A stretch of DNA of 64,000 bases from Blastomyces gilchristii SLH14081 (GCF_000003855.2 NW_003101662.1:137136-201135), one strand, 5' to 3'. Shown: positions 1 through 12,309, counted from the stretch's first letter. The notes: a model not told the origin generated them from the letters alone. Numbers and translations are program-made.

Positions 1-60
1 CTTGATTTCTCATGCTAAGACACTATCAGGTGGCCGCATTAACCATTCAGCCACCGGAGC
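1..60 (-). mobile_element. SINE fragment (tRNA-like head), copy 3
   Basis: The first 60 bases match, with C-to-T and G-to-A changes, the tRNA-like head of the two complete SINE copies at 794-1163 and 8611-8988. The A-box part (minus strand, starting GGTGGCTGAATGG) is readable at about 35-58. The rest of the element would lie before the window. No target duplication can be checked. Confidence 0.7.
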
Positions 61-779
61 AACTTAGAGAATGTGATAATAAAGAAATTGCCTATGTTAT
101 GTATAATCAGATCTTCTGTATCTCTCTCTACTCTCTCTGTTTCTTTCTCTACTGCTCTCTCTCAATCTTCTACATCTATTTCTGTGTCTGATTCTCCCGC
201 TTCTACTACCTCTGTTTCTGCAATTCTTACTTCTGCTTCTACTACTTCTACTCTCTCTGTCTCTGTCACTTCTATCTTCATTATCAGCTCTCTCTCTTTT
301 AAGAAGATATTGCATAGACTTGATGAATTATATTTCTCAGTATATACACTCTTACTCTTCTTATCAATCTCTAGAATAATCTATTATACAAAGACTGTAT
401 ATAACACAACTATTTAAAGCTCAGTTATAAACACTGATTATTACATTCATTTCAAATATTCATAATAAGATAATTATTTATTTATATCAGAGAATCATCT
501 CTCTTTTCAATAGTATTAAGATTATAAGTCTTTTCTTTTTTCTCTTTTCTTCTAACACTGATTTTTCTAGAGAAAATTGTTATGAGTTTCATTGTGTATG
601 AAGTTATAATATTTACAGATATTAAGAAACTTTTTACAACTGTAAAGTTTAATATTGCAGATATATTCACTCTGATAAATTTCTTTAAAATAATAGATTC
701 ATATCAGTCTATTCTCTGACATCTATTATTCAACTTCATAATACAGGCAAAAGATATTCATGTTTTCAGAAATGAGAAT
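61..779. other. AT-rich decayed sequence with a pyrimidine tract
   Basis: No recognisable gene. Bases about 113-300 are strongly C+T rich on the plus strand, so the plus frame reads as Ser/Thr-rich and the minus frame as Arg/Ser/Asp-rich (RS-like). Both open frames are probably composition effects. The remainder is AT-rich and nearly free of CC, GG and CG. Confidence 0.5.
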
Positions 780-793
780 ATGAATGTCATACT

Positions 794-1163
794 ATTATTA
801 TTATTATTATTCTTCTATTATACTCATATGCAAGCGGAGCTTATGATGAGTCCTTGCGTGATGTTAAATACAGGTCAAGTGTTGGTTATACAGGAGGAAA
901 TACAGGTGTTGAGACCACGCCAAGATAACAAGAACATAGGAAAATACAAAGGAGTGACAATTAGATACATGCGATAATAACTTCCCAGCCCAGGAACATA
1001 GAGCGATTCATTGGAGCGATTTGTACACCTCTGTATTTATTAGAAACCTGAGGTGCTTGAGTTCCGGATTTAATGTATCCCCTGCGGTTTCGAACCCACG
1101 CGCCTTGGTTTCCCACGCCAAGGCGCTACCAGGTGGCCGCATTAACCATTCGGCCACCGGGGC
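794..1163 (-). mobile_element. tRNA-derived SINE, copy 1
   Basis: A 370-bp retroposon on the minus strand. Its 5' head (about 1163-1085, minus) resembles a tRNA. It has an A-box-like GGCCGAATGGTTAATGC, a 9-bp stem (GCGCCTTGG/CCAAGGCGC) where an anticodon arm would sit, and a B-box-like GGGTTCGAAAC at 1086-1096. The 3' end is a simple (AAT)n-like tail at 794-812. A perfect 14-bp direct repeat, ATGAATGTCATACT, flanks it (780-793 and 1164-1177), as expected for LINE-mediated integration. A second copy sits at 8611-8988. This copy retains more CC, GG and CG than copy 2, so it is less mutated. It encodes nothing obvious and would depend on a LINE partner. A functional tRNA is unlikely because the arms do not fit cloverleaf spacing. 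Confidence 0.85.
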
Positions 1164-1177
1164 ATGAATGTCATACT

Positions 1178-1562
1178 CTTTTACACTTATAGATGTGAGG
1201 CTTATATATCTTATCTGAAATATTATTATAAAAATAAGCTGTTAATATAATGCATTCTGCTTTCTGTATTTCTCTGTATCTCTCTCTCTCTTTCTGAGAA
1301 GTCTCATGTGTGTTATAATTATGTATATAACTCTAAGATCAGTGAGTGTTCATTCAGTAATTATTCTCATCTCTGATTTTTACAGTTTTATATACTAATA
1401 ATGATTCTTAGTTGCTTCAGTACCAGAGATCATTTTAATCTTTAAAGATAATAATACTGTTAAAACTACTCTCTCTCACTCTTAAGCTTTTCTTATCATT
1501 CTCTCTTTCTCTTCTGTAGAGAAGATTGTGTATATACTGAGTTATAAGTATTCAGCTCTGAG
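1178..1562. other. AT-rich decayed sequence
   Basis: I see no gene or repeat here; frames are short and stop-rich, and CC/GG/CG are scarce as in the rest of the block. Confidence 0.5.
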
Positions 1563-1670
1563 TAGACTGGCCGCTGGAACCATGAATTTCACATTTAGTC
1601 TCATTTGATCTGGTTTCATACATTTCTTGGCGTGAGTCCCATCAGAACTAAGCCTCAAAAAAATCTGAAA
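1563..1670 (+). mobile_element. 5' fragment of the 506-bp MITE
   Basis: Begins with the family terminus TAGACTGGCCG and follows the full-length copies for about 100 bases (CATTTGATCTGG, ACATTTCTTGGCGTGA). It then diverges, so the 3' part is deleted or replaced. It is relatively unmutated, keeping CC, GG and CG. Confidence 0.65.
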
Positions 1671-2729
1671 ATGAATCATTTCTGAGAGAAATGACATGAA
1701 AAATGACCAGATTTAATTCAAGAACAGTGAAATAAGAGTAATTTCTCAGAATAAACTGTGAAAGATGATCATTCTTTCAAAATCAGAATGAGACTGAGAC
1801 TGAAGATTAAAATCAGTCTTATTCAGTTCATTCAGTGATTACTTATATAATGAGAATTTGATAATAATTATTAATAATACTCATGAAATAACTAAATATA
1901 TTCTTGTGTAAGTTTATTCTTCACTTTCTCACAAAAACTACACTTTTCTGATATACTATGATCAGAGATATTAAACTGTCTGATAATTCTATGTTTTACA
2001 ATCATGAGTTTCTTGATTGTTTCTTCTTGTAATTGTTCTCAGTAATAGTAATAAATATCTCAGCTTGAGTTGAACTTTCACTTCATTCTCATCTCTGTCA
2101 ATGAAATTGTTAGAATATCATATGTTATCAGTGCAACAGTTGAATATATACTCTCAACAATTTTTTATAACTCTAGAATTGATTTAATGTATAAATTTGT
2201 TAAATTATCTTGAAGATAGCAGTTAAATTCAGTTTTATAAGTATGTAGTTTTATCTGATTTTTAGTTGTAATCAATGTATGCAAGTTCTGTTTCAAAGTT
2301 AGTATTATAGTTCTATATAATATGAAGTATTATCAAAGATCATTACTTACTAGAGAATTGTATTTCACTGTCTTTACATTTCTAATATCTGCTCATTTAA
2401 ATCTCTGATAGTTGACATTGTAGTAGTCTTGAGTTAATTTGACATATGAGTCTCATTTCTCCTCTGTTCAATCTTGAGAAGTGTAGATATTAATTTAACA
2501 GAACAGATCTAGTAGAGCTGCTACAGCATAGTACTCTGTAAAAGATTGTTCAGTTTTCCTGTAGTAATATACTAGTTTATTTCTTACAGTAATAATAGTC
2601 TGTGCTATAGTATCATCTCAGACTGAATTTCTTTTTGAGTGATTCAACTGCTTCTCAAGATAAGTAAATAAACTGTTATACACTTATCAGACTGACTGTA
2701 GCATTGATGTATAAGTGATGAAGACTGTC
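1671..2729. other. AT-rich decayed sequence
   Basis: Stop-rich in all frames with CC/GG depletion. It is probably remnant transposon or gene sequence but nothing can be assigned from reading it. Confidence 0.45.
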
Positions 2730-3235
2730 TAGACTGGCCGCTGAGATTATGAATTTCATGTTTGATCTCATTTGATCTGATCCCATACATTTCTTGACGT
2801 GAATCCCGCTGGGACTGGCTATCAAAAAAACATGCAAAGTGACTATATATCAGATTTTAAAATGAGACCATGACTTGAAAAAAATGAGAAAGTGATCTCA
2901 TTTGATCCCATTTAGTCTGATTCTTGGCATAAAGTTACTATTTTTAGACATTTTAAGGTTTTTTTTAGACTATTTTTAATTTTTTAAAAAGTAATGCTTT
3001 TTGGTAACACTCAAATGAGATTTAAAGTCATTTAAAGCAATAAAAATAATTTAAATTGAGAAGTGGAAATCATGGTCTCATTTGAAAAATGTGATAAGAG
3101 TAGACAGTAAGTCTCACTGGGACAGTATGAGACTACTATCTAATGTTAAAACTGTATAATAGAATCAGTCGAATTGGTAATGAAACTATCAAAAAATCTG
3201 GTCCTGGTCTCAGACACGGTCACACGGTCAGTCTA
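2730..3235 (+). mobile_element. 506-bp hAT-like MITE, copy B
   Basis: Non-autonomous DNA element with short terminal inverted repeats (TAGACTGGCCG at the left, CGGTCAGTCTA at the right). It is flanked by a perfect 8-bp target duplication AGACTGTC (2722-2729 and 3236-3243). No coding capacity. The interior has T-rich and A-rich runs such as AAGGTTTTTTTTAGAC. Exactly the same length as copies C, D, E and F. An 8-bp duplication with a TAG-type terminus suggests mobilisation by a hAT transposase (inference). Confidence 0.88.
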
Positions 3236-3243
3236 AGACTGTC

Positions 3244-6150
3244 TTTATTATCTTATAGAACTGAAACAGTAAATTAATTACATATTTCAACTGAGTTCAC
3301 TTCATATTAGAAAGTTTCAATATCTGAATCTTTTTTCAATCAGAGTATTGCACTTAATAATTAATCATCTGATGCAATCAAAGAGTCTGAATAGTTATCT
3401 TATATATTGAACTCTATTATATTCTAACATTCTGTATTATATTCAGTGATGTGACTGATTTGTTTATTTATTGAATATTATGAAATCATTGTTATTATTT
3501 AGAGAAGATACAAATCATATTAATAATGTTTCAAATCTGTGATATTTAAATTATTAGTCAATCTATTCAAAATTAATAGTAGTATTATTAAAAAGCATTA
3601 TTAAAAAGCAATATTAAAAAGTATTGTTAAAAAACATTATCTTTTGCAAAGTGAATGTAAAAGTTACTTGAGTAATCACTTTCATCTTATTCTCATCTCA
3701 AGAATCAGTTATCTTATTATTCTTTATCTCAATGTTAAGATTCTTTATCAGTGTTTGTATTACAAGTTAAATCACATGAGTAATATAGAAGATATGACCT
3801 TGTTTATCATTTCAGAAATGCAAAGTCAATTTTTGCTTTAAGCTGTTCATTATAGTGTAGTTATTTGCAGTATTATCAGTTATAATTGTGAGAAGACTGA
3901 GACTAATATCTCAATAGTCATTTTTAATCACAGTTATTAATATCTCTGTTATATAATTCTCAGTATGACTACTGATCAATGATTCAAATTCAATTAATAT
4001 CTCTTGATAAGTTCAGTTCTCATCAATGTAATAACATATAACTCTTATAAATGTAAGATTATTTGTACTAGTTTATACATTTACTGTAAGAGATACTCTT
4101 TAATGATTCTTCAACTCTGATTCTAGATATTGTATATTAACTTTGTAGTATATCTCAAGATTGAACTGAAGACAGAATTAATATAAAATATGAAGATTTG
4201 AATTAAGTATTTGAAGAAGTATTCAGAGTTCAGAATTTTCAATTGATCAAAGAGAAAGATTCAGAGATATACATATATAAAGTAATTATTCACAGAAGTT
4301 ATCAGATAAGAGTTATGAAATCAGAGTACTAATACATGATCATTTTCACATGATTTTCTTCAAATTAGAAAGTTAGTATTATCAAAAATCATTATCTAAT
4401 AGAGTAACTTATCAGCTCAGTAGTAATTTTCTGATTATTTTTCTTTTATTGTCTGCATTCTGATGACTTCAGATGTCAGAAAATTTCTTCAGAGTTATAA
4501 TCAGTTTATAATAAATATTTCTGAATGAAGTTGCAGTGATTACAGTAGAGAGATGACTCTTCAGTAATCTGTAATACAATCTATTGATAATTATTTCATA
4601 GTTCATCTCAGTATTTATATTGAGTTTTTTATAAATTTCATGACCTGAAATCAGATGTGAAGAATGAAGTAATTATTTATTATAATTGAAAGAGAGTATT
4701 CTGTATTAAATTATAAATAATATAGACTTTGTAATTTACAGTGATTTCTTGAAGAGTTTATAAATCTTCAATAGAAGTAAAAGAAGTGAAAGAAGTGAAT
4801 TCAGAAGATATAATAATAATTTAAGAAAGATAATAATTTATTTTTAATAACTGATCACTGATGTGTGTAAGAAGAATTAATATAAGAGAAAATAATCTTC
4901 TTTCTTAGCTTAGTTATAATTTTAGTACTAACTCAGATTGAATATTATCAATGTATAAAAGTAAATAAATAATCTTGATTAATCTCTGTTATATTTCTTG
5001 AAATATATTAATATTATAAAAGAGAGTGTTATCAAATTATATTATCAGATAATATCATTAAAAATATATTAATATTATAAATATCAATGTTGAAAAAATG
5101 TTGATACTTATACATTATAGTGATATGATAGTTGAATATATATATATATATTATTTCTGATATTGATAATTGATTCCAACTTATACAATAATTTTTGAAA
5201 ACTTAAAATTAATTTTAATTATTAACTAATAGTTATGAACTTATAACTAACTAATATAAAAAGAAAAAAACTTTTTCTACTTATTATCTTTCTTCTCTTT
5301 CTCATTCTTCTTATCATTTTTCATAATTCACTTCTTCTTCTTATTCTTCTTCTTCTTCTTCTCATCTGAGATGATAATCATTTTAAAATCTCTCTCTGCT
5401 ATCTTCTCAGAGAAGAGTTCTTACTGCTCTCTCTCAGTCAGATTAATCTGTGTCTCAAAATCTCACATTTTCTAATCTGCTGTCTCAGATTTCATCTCAG
5501 TAGTAAGCAGATTAACATGCTCAGAGAGCAGAGCTGTCTTGTTAATATTCTAAATTATGAAGTGCATTCAAGATCTAAACAAGGTCTTAATTCTCTTCTT
5601 CTCTGTCAGCTTCTGCTAATTAATTAGAGAACAGAAGTGTTATCAAAAATCATTATCTCTTAATAAAAAATTTATCAGTTTTGACTTCTTTGTCTTCTGC
5701 TTTAATATCTTCTCAATCTTCTTCTACTGTTACTTATTTATAGTAATACTCTTCTTCTCTCTCTCTCTCTTCATCTTAGTCTTAAATCATTCTCAGAACT
5801 TCTTCTAGTCTTATCACTACTGTATAAAACTTTTCACTGTCTTCTTTTTTAATCTCTTACAGACAGTGTTATTTACATTATTTCTATACTTAGTTCAGTC
5901 TAAATCTATTAGAAGTATTACTTAAAATTATTATTATTCTACTCTCTTACAGAGTCTCTTCAAGATATTATAATATGTCTTACAATCTGTCTTCTTATAC
6001 TTGAACACCTTCTTCTTCTCTCTCTTCAATCTGTAACAGCGCTCACGCGTCTTGATAATTCACAGAATCACAGAATATTTGAAGAGAGATAATATAATTG
6101 ATTTTAATCAGTGTTGAAAAGAGAGTGAAGACAGAGAAGACAGCTAGCAA
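3244..6150. other. AT-rich decayed sequence with a pyrimidine-rich segment
   Basis: No gene recognised. All frames are short. About 3590-3640 holds a short tandem of an AAAAAGCATTATT-type unit. From about 5270 to 6040 the plus strand is markedly C+T rich (CTTCTTCTT and CTCTCTCTC runs), a strand asymmetry that may reflect a purine-rich coding strand on the minus side or simple-sequence expansion. Confidence 0.45.
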
Positions 6151-6233
6151 TGATATAATAATAATGATAATAATGATAATAATGATAATGATGATGATGA
6201 TAATAATGATAATAATGATAATAATAATAATGA
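6151..6233. repeat. (AAT/GAT)n trinucleotide microsatellite
   Basis: About 27 consecutive triplets alternating between AAT, GAT and minor variants, e.g. AATGATAATAATGATAAT. The surroundings are AT-rich decayed sequence. Confidence 0.85.
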
Positions 6234-7329
6234 AAGAGAGAGTGCATCAGAATATATTATTAACTTATCAAATATAAAGAGATAAAGAAACTATTAACAG
6301 CTTTCAGAGATGTACAGAAACAGCTACAGTGTTGTATAGAAATATTATCTTCATTTAATACATGCACTATTGATATTCTTTGTATACATTTATTATATAA
6401 TCTATATCAGAGATACATGTAGAAAACAGATCTTTATTACTAGAGAGAATGATTACAGTGATTCTCTGTTTTCATATTATAAAGATAAGTTATTCTTATT
6501 TCTTTCTTCTCTCTTTTCTCTTCTTCTTCAACTCATCACTAAGTTCAAGCTGATATGAAAACTATTAAAACACTCTTAGAAACCCTTAAATTGAAGAGTA
6601 TAGACTAATCAAATTTTAAATACAGATGAATTAAATTATATTTAATAATACTAATTATTCATTCTCTCTTTAATAAAATAATAGTTGCATCTTCTCTTCT
6701 TCTTCAAATAAAACATAGCCTGTGAAAAGCAAGTATCATGTCAGATTATAATAATCAACATGATCTCAGCATGCAGAGCTGTATACACACAGTGTGTACT
6801 GAACTGAGAGACTGTATAAGTTACAAATTAACAGCTGTATCTCACAGAGAGCTGTGTAGTATGAAAAAGCTGTAACTCTCAGTCATATGTGCAGAGAGTG
6901 AATCACTGCAGTAAGTGTATATATATTATATAAAAGTAACACTTTTTAATAACACTCAGTCTCTGATATTATGAAAATAGAGTCTCTTCATGAGATCTGT
7001 TTTTATCAGAAGTTAGAAAATCTTATATTTTTCAAGATTATCTTTACACATCTTGTCTGTGAAATTGATGAGAGAAATCATTGATTTCAGCATTCTGTTC
7101 TTAATATTATTCAAGTGATAGCAGAGTTCACTCTGATCACACTTTTTAAGTGTATATTTTCTAAATATTCACATTTATACAGATATATACTGATTATTTG
7201 TTAGATAATGTTAAAACAATAACTCATCACAGTTATGTTATTCTCACTGTGAGAGATACACAGTTAGTAATGAATATTATAAAGACTCTGAGAAGTGAGT
7301 ATTTTGAGAGTACTGTGACTCTGTAATCT
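6234..7329. other. AT-rich decayed sequence
   Basis: No recognisable gene or structured repeat. A 62-codon open frame at 6370-6558 (plus) is hydrophobic by composition only and has no supporting feature. Confidence 0.45.
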
Positions 7330-7475
7330 TGATTTTTTTTATTTTTATTTTTTATTTTTTTTCTTTTTCTTTTCTTTTTTTTTTCTTTTTCTTTGTTTTT
7401 TTTTTTTATTGTGATTTTTTCTTGTTTTTGTTTTATTTTTTATTTTTTATTTTTTTTTGTATTTTATATTTTTTT
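7330..7475. repeat. Poly(T)-rich low-complexity tract
   Basis: About 145 bases that are overwhelmingly T with scattered A, C and G (TTTTTATTTTTTATTTT patterns). It could be the tail of a minus-strand retroposon (A-rich on that strand), but no element body was recognised next to it. Confidence 0.8.
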
Positions 7476-7809
7476 TATAATTAAAATTATATGAATTATA
7501 ATGTATATTCAGAAAAGTAATAATATTTAATAATACTCTCTGTTGAATTTTCAACAAATGAGTACTATGTTATAATATTATATAAGTGAGAAATGATTTC
7601 ATAATCTCATTTAATACTACTCTCAATAATGAAATCAGAATGAAAATGTAACTAAGAATTCAAATATATTCTTTATCTGAAACTAGATTTTTATTTGAAA
7701 AGTGAATCTGAGATCTTTAATATTTGAAATAACATGATTTGAGATCAATGTAATGAACACAAATCATAATCAGAAGTAATACTTTTAGATAATATAATAA
7801 CTGTAAAGT

Positions 7810-7846
7810 TTGATTCTGATCTCAGATATAATCATACAGTCAGTCT
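7810..7846 (+). mobile_element. 3' terminal fragment of the 506-bp MITE
   Basis: Matches the last about 37 bases of the MITE (TCTGATCTCAGATATAATCA through CAGTCAGTCTA) and lies only 32 bases upstream of full copy C. Confidence 0.6.
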
Positions 7847-7878
7847 AGCTCTGAGTGACTTCTATTATTATTTATCTG

Positions 7879-8384
7879 TAGACTGACTGCTGAGATCATG
7901 AATTTCATGTTTAATTTCATTTAATCTGATCTCATACATTTCTTAGCATGAATTCTGCTGAGACTGACTATTAAAAAAACATGTAAAGTGACTATATATC
8001 AGATCTTAAAATGAAATCATGACTTGAAAAAAATAAGAAAGTGATCTCATTTGATCTCATTTAGTCTCATTCTTGACATAAAGTTACTATTTTTAGACAT
8101 TTTAAGGTTTTTTTTAGACTATTTTTAATTTTTTAAAAAGTAACACTTTTTGATAACACTTAAATGAGATTTAAAGTCATTTAAAGTAATAAAAATAATT
8201 TAAATTGAGAAGTGAAAATCATGATCTCATTTGAAAAATGTGATAAGAGTAGACAGTAAGTCTTACTAAAACAGTATGAGACTACTATCTAATGTTAAAA
8301 CTATGTAATGAGATCAGTTGAATTAATAATGAAACTATTAAAAAATCTGATTCTAATCTCAGATATAATTATATGATTAGTCTA
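7879..8384 (+). mobile_element. 506-bp hAT-like MITE, copy C (heavily mutated)
   Basis: Same length and plan as copy B, with perfect 8-bp target duplication TTTATCTG (7871-7878 and 8385-8392). The termini are eroded to TAGACTGACTG and TGATTAGTCTA. Compared with copies B, D and F the differences are almost all C-to-T or G-to-A, and they remove CC, GG and CG (for example TCCCGCTGGG reads TTCTGCTGAG here). Confidence 0.88.
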
Positions 8385-8610
8385 TTTATCTGATTCTATA
8401 TTCTCTCTTTTTTTTATTTCTTTTATCTCTATTCTTTCTGCTCTGACTTCTGATTCTGCAGGTTTTATACTCTTCTTTAATTTTTCTACATGCATGTGTA
8501 CATATTTCTATATTAGTATTTCAGTCAATCTTGTGATAAATAATATTAATGTCATACACAGAGTGATAGAGAAATCAGAGATATATATAGTGTTATTACA
8601 AGAGCAGCTT

Positions 8611-8988
8611 TATTATTATTATTATTATTACTATTCTGTCATTATACTCATATGCAAGCGGAGCTTATAATGAGTTCTTGTGTGATGTTAAATACAGGTC
8701 AAGTGTTGATTATACAGAAGAAAATACAGATGTTGAGATCATGTCAAGATAACAAGAACATAGAAAATACAAAGAAGTGACAATTAGATACATGCGATAA
8801 TAACTTCTCAGCCTAGAAACATAGAGTGATTTATTGAAGTGATTTGTACACCTCTGTATTTATTAGAAACCTGAGGTGCTTGAGTTCTGAATTTAATGTA
8901 TTCTCTGCGGGTTTCGAACTCACACGCCTTGGTTTCCCACGCCAAGGCGCTACTGAGTGGCCGCATTAACCATTCAGCCACCGGGGCT
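8611..8988 (-). mobile_element. tRNA-derived SINE, copy 2
   Basis: A 378-bp minus-strand copy of the SINE at 794-1163. The tRNA-like head is at 8988-8905, with the B-box on the minus strand reading GAGTTCGAAACC. The tail is a TTA/AAT simple repeat at 8611-8630. The flanking 12-bp direct repeat is CAAGAGCAGCTT (8599-8610 and 8989-9000). Body differences from copy 1 are mostly C-to-T and G-to-A, yet the head hairpin GCGCCTTGG/CCAAGGCGC is untouched. Confidence 0.85.
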
Positions 8989-9000
8989 CAAGAGCAGCTT

Positions 9001-11910
9001 GCAGCTCTCAAATCTCTTACAGATCTTGAGTTTTGAGATTTTCTTTATTTTTAGCATTTTTTAGATAATGTGGTGTTGAAAATAGATTAATATATAATAT
9101 ATAAAAATGAATGAAGTATGTATAATAATATTTATCTTTTTATAACTAACTCTTAAGATTGATAATTAATTCATTATTTTTTCTCTTTTCTTACACTTTT
9201 TCTTTATCTACTAGTCACTACTCTTATATAATCTTTATATAATACAGTGTTTAATAACTAGATTCAGTAGCTTTTATCTTTTGTAATTCTATCTTATGTA
9301 TTATACTGTCTCTCTTCATTCACTTAGATTACTACAGTGAAGAGATCATTAAAACTAACCTTGTTTAATCTTTGAGTATTCTCAGAGATTAAGATGACTT
9401 AATCTCATATATCTGCAGATATTTCAGATGTTTCATCCTCTGTTATCTCTGTAATTAAACTGATATAAACAGTTAAATTTAACTCTGAATTTCCTTTTCT
9501 TCTGCAATCTGACTCATATACAAGTCTACTACTTTAAGATCACTCTTTATCACATTGTGTCTGCTGTCTGTGATGTATTATTATATAATCAGCTATAGTC
9601 TCATTATGATTCAGAAGAACGTACAACTGTCGGATAATAACACAGCCGCTTTCAAACTTGCTTACGAATGTAAAGGGGTCATAGCGGCCATCAATTAATT
9701 TAGTGTACAGTATATAAGAAGCCAGTGTATGCCTGTAATTATACACTGACTCAAGCAATCTTTGAATTATATCTGATAGCATGTCTAAAATCTGGTGAGA
9801 AGTGCAGACTTCTTCAGAGTGTGATAATTTCATCTATAAAGTGATTTATAGTTATCATATCAGTGTGATTCTAAAAATGTCTTAAAAGATAGCATATAAA
9901 GAGCAGTGAGTGAAAGAGTATCTGATTGATACTGCTTTACTTGTTAGAGAAAAACTTCATACTCAGGCGAATGCTATATATACAAATGAATGAGATGTGA
10001 GAAAGAAGATGTAAGCAGTGAACCAGATTCAAAGAAGATTACTCTCTACTTAGAAGAATAAAAGAGAGAATAATCATTATCAGAGTTGTAGAATAATAAC
10101 AGAAATTATATAATGATATAGTAATATAATAATAGACATTATATAATTAATGAGAAACTACTGAAATGAATATCTCTTCTAATTAATATAAACACTCTTC
10201 TCTGCTATCTGAACTGAAAGATATACAGAACCTCTCAGAGAGATTACTTAAAGCAGTAAGAAAAGTAGCTGAGACTGTTAAACTGAAATCAAAGCTCTGT
10301 ATATATATGAGAATTCTAAACAAAATCAAGATCTTGTATACACAGTGACAGACTGAGATGAAAGTTAAACAATAATTAACATTTGCTATGAATTAAGTAT
10401 TCACTATAAAGAGCTTTGCTGATGCAATCATTATTATTAATAAGAATAGAGAAAATCAGATCTTAGACCTGCAGTGAGAGATTAAATATTTATACAGATA
10501 AATAACTATACTGAATCTTAAGATCTTATCATAATTATTCATAATCTCTTCAGAAGTGTATATATCATCAGAGATCACTGTATAGAATGAGAATCTGAAC
10601 ATGAAATACATTAAGCTGAGAGATCTGTCAGAGCTATTAAGCTTCAATGATAATTGAAAAAATAATACTACAATCAGCTGACTAAGTCAGATGTAATTAT
10701 ATTATTAAATTAAATATAAACTTACAGATAGACAGTTAATGAAATTTCAATATATCTTAAGATCTGCTATATTTCTATACAGAAAAGTAAAGTTATTATA
10801 AATAATTAATAAAAAGATGAATCTTACAGATCTGAAATAATATTCATTCTTATAAATATGAAATGAGTTTTTCAAATGAATCTTACATAACTTTGAGAAA
10901 GTAAATATATAAGACAAGCATTATAAACACTTCACTAAGTGTAGATAAGTGAGTAATCTTATATTATACTTCACATACTTCAGCTTATATTATTTTATAT
11001 TGAATGAAGAGTTTTCAATATCTTTCTGTTTACAGATCTTTATTCATAATCTTATATCTGAGTTAAGAGTAGAATGAAAATGCTTAATCTTATAATCAGA
11101 CACAGTGAAGAAAGTATATAACATTCTCATTGTATGAGAACAAGTGAGTCAATTATAATAAAAAATACTGTAATTAAGTATATCTTAATAGAGAATAGAT
11201 AATCAGACTTCTATAATATAAATTGTATATCTGAACACAATGAATCTAGATCTGAATATCATTACTAAAGCACTGAATTCTCTGAAAAAGAAATTCTCTG
11301 AGTGAAAATCTTAATATTGTGCGTATTGAACTTACTTTAACTATAAACACCAGAATCATGATGCAAGGAATTACACACAGTATATATAGTTAAGAGAAGT
11401 AAGAAAGTTAAAAAACTAGCAGAATCAGTGAGCTTGAAGACACTCACTGATATTCTATAAAAAGTCTTCAAAGTGAAAGAGATATCTGTGTTAGATGACT
11501 CTCTGAATTCTGTGAATATCAAGAGAAAGCAGGCTTCTGAATAAGATGCAGGTGAGAATGAAGTGAACACTTATTTTAATACCTTAAGACCTGAAATGTT
11601 AATGTATGAAGAGCACTTGAATAAGAATTGAGAGATAGCTGCAAAAGTGATAGCAGATACAGAAGTATTTATATAATATATTAATAATTATATGATCTGA
11701 AGACTGAAAGAAGTCTACTGAGTGAAGAATTCTCAATATATAAGATTATCTGATAATTAATATTTAATATCATCTGTAAGAGTAAGAGTTTTCTTACACT
11801 TCAGAGAATAATCTTGCTATATTTAAGTGTAAGAGCTGCAGAATGTGAAATATAATTTTATTCTCAGACTTAATTGATTTCAAAGATTCAATCTGTAGAT
11901 TCAATGATGT
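9001..11910. other. AT-rich decayed sequence with one small less-mutated patch
   Basis: Stop-rich and CC/GG/CG-poor throughout. The exception is about 9605-9700, which keeps GTCGG, GCCGC, AAAGGGGTC and GCGGCC. Minor open frames at 10456-10647 and 11337-11570 (minus) show no recognisable features. Nothing else can be assigned. Confidence 0.45.
9540..9833 (-). CDS. Hypothetical 97-residue open frame
   Basis: An ATG-to-stop frame of 97 codons overlapping the only stretch within 9.0-11.9 kb that retains CC, GG and CG. The middle of the protein (around residues 45-75, including LIDGRYDPFTFVSKFESG) has a plausible amino-acid mix. No family is recognised, and the flanks are decayed on both sides. 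It could be the surviving piece of a larger gene or transposon frame. Confidence 0.3.
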   Translation of the reverse strand: MKLSHSEEVCTSHQILDMLSDIIQRLLESVYNYRHTLASYILYTKLIDGRYDPFTFVSKFESGCVIIRQLYVLLNHNETIADYIIIHHRQQTQCDKE

Positions 11911-11915
11911 ACATG
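11911..11915. repeat. 5-bp target site duplication (left) of the Copia element
   Basis: ACATG immediately left of the LTR at 11,916. The same ACATG follows the other LTR at 16,038-16,042. Confidence 0.75.
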
Positions 11916-12183
11916 TATCGGAATAAGTATCACGGATGAATATGTTAGAGATATATGAATCTTATATGTATCAAGATCTGCTTGTTATATTATTCATGCA
12001 CTATCTTATATATCTATTTCATACAAAAGATAGAGCTATCTATAGTAAAATATATGTGTGAGTCAAGAGAGCTAGTATAAGCGAGTATTAGATGAGCATT
12101 GTAGTAAGCTGATAATGATGAGAAATATAGTAGTAATACAATGTTGATGATGTTCAGTAGTATATAACCTCTTTTTTCTGACA
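11916..12183 (-). repeat. 3' LTR of Copia retrotransposon (268 bp)
   Basis: Same length and orientation as the repeat at 15,770-16,037; about twenty differences are visible and those I checked are transitions. On the coding (minus) strand it starts TGTCAG and ends CCGATA, the ancestral CA end having mutated. A purine-rich GAAGAGGG, a plausible polypurine tract, lies immediately inside at 12,186-12,193 on the minus strand. Confidence 0.88.
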
Positions 12184-12309
12184 CACCCTCTTCAGTGAAT
12201 GTAACATGTAAAAGAAAGTGTAAATGAAGCTGCATGAAAATAATCAAAAAAGAGTGTAGATAAATCTTTAGAGATTACATTAAGATAGATTATTTATTCT
12301 GCTTATGTC

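Noticed and set aside
73..417. Ser/Thr-rich 114-codon frame and its Arg/Ser-rich antisense frame (97-315)
   Set aside because: Both arise from one C+T rich tract; low-complexity translation on both strands without motifs or start context.
1085..1163. Functional type-II tRNA gene on the minus strand
   Set aside because: A- and B-box sequence is present, but stems do not fit a cloverleaf, the piece is duplicated with a body and tail, and target duplications mark it as a SINE head.
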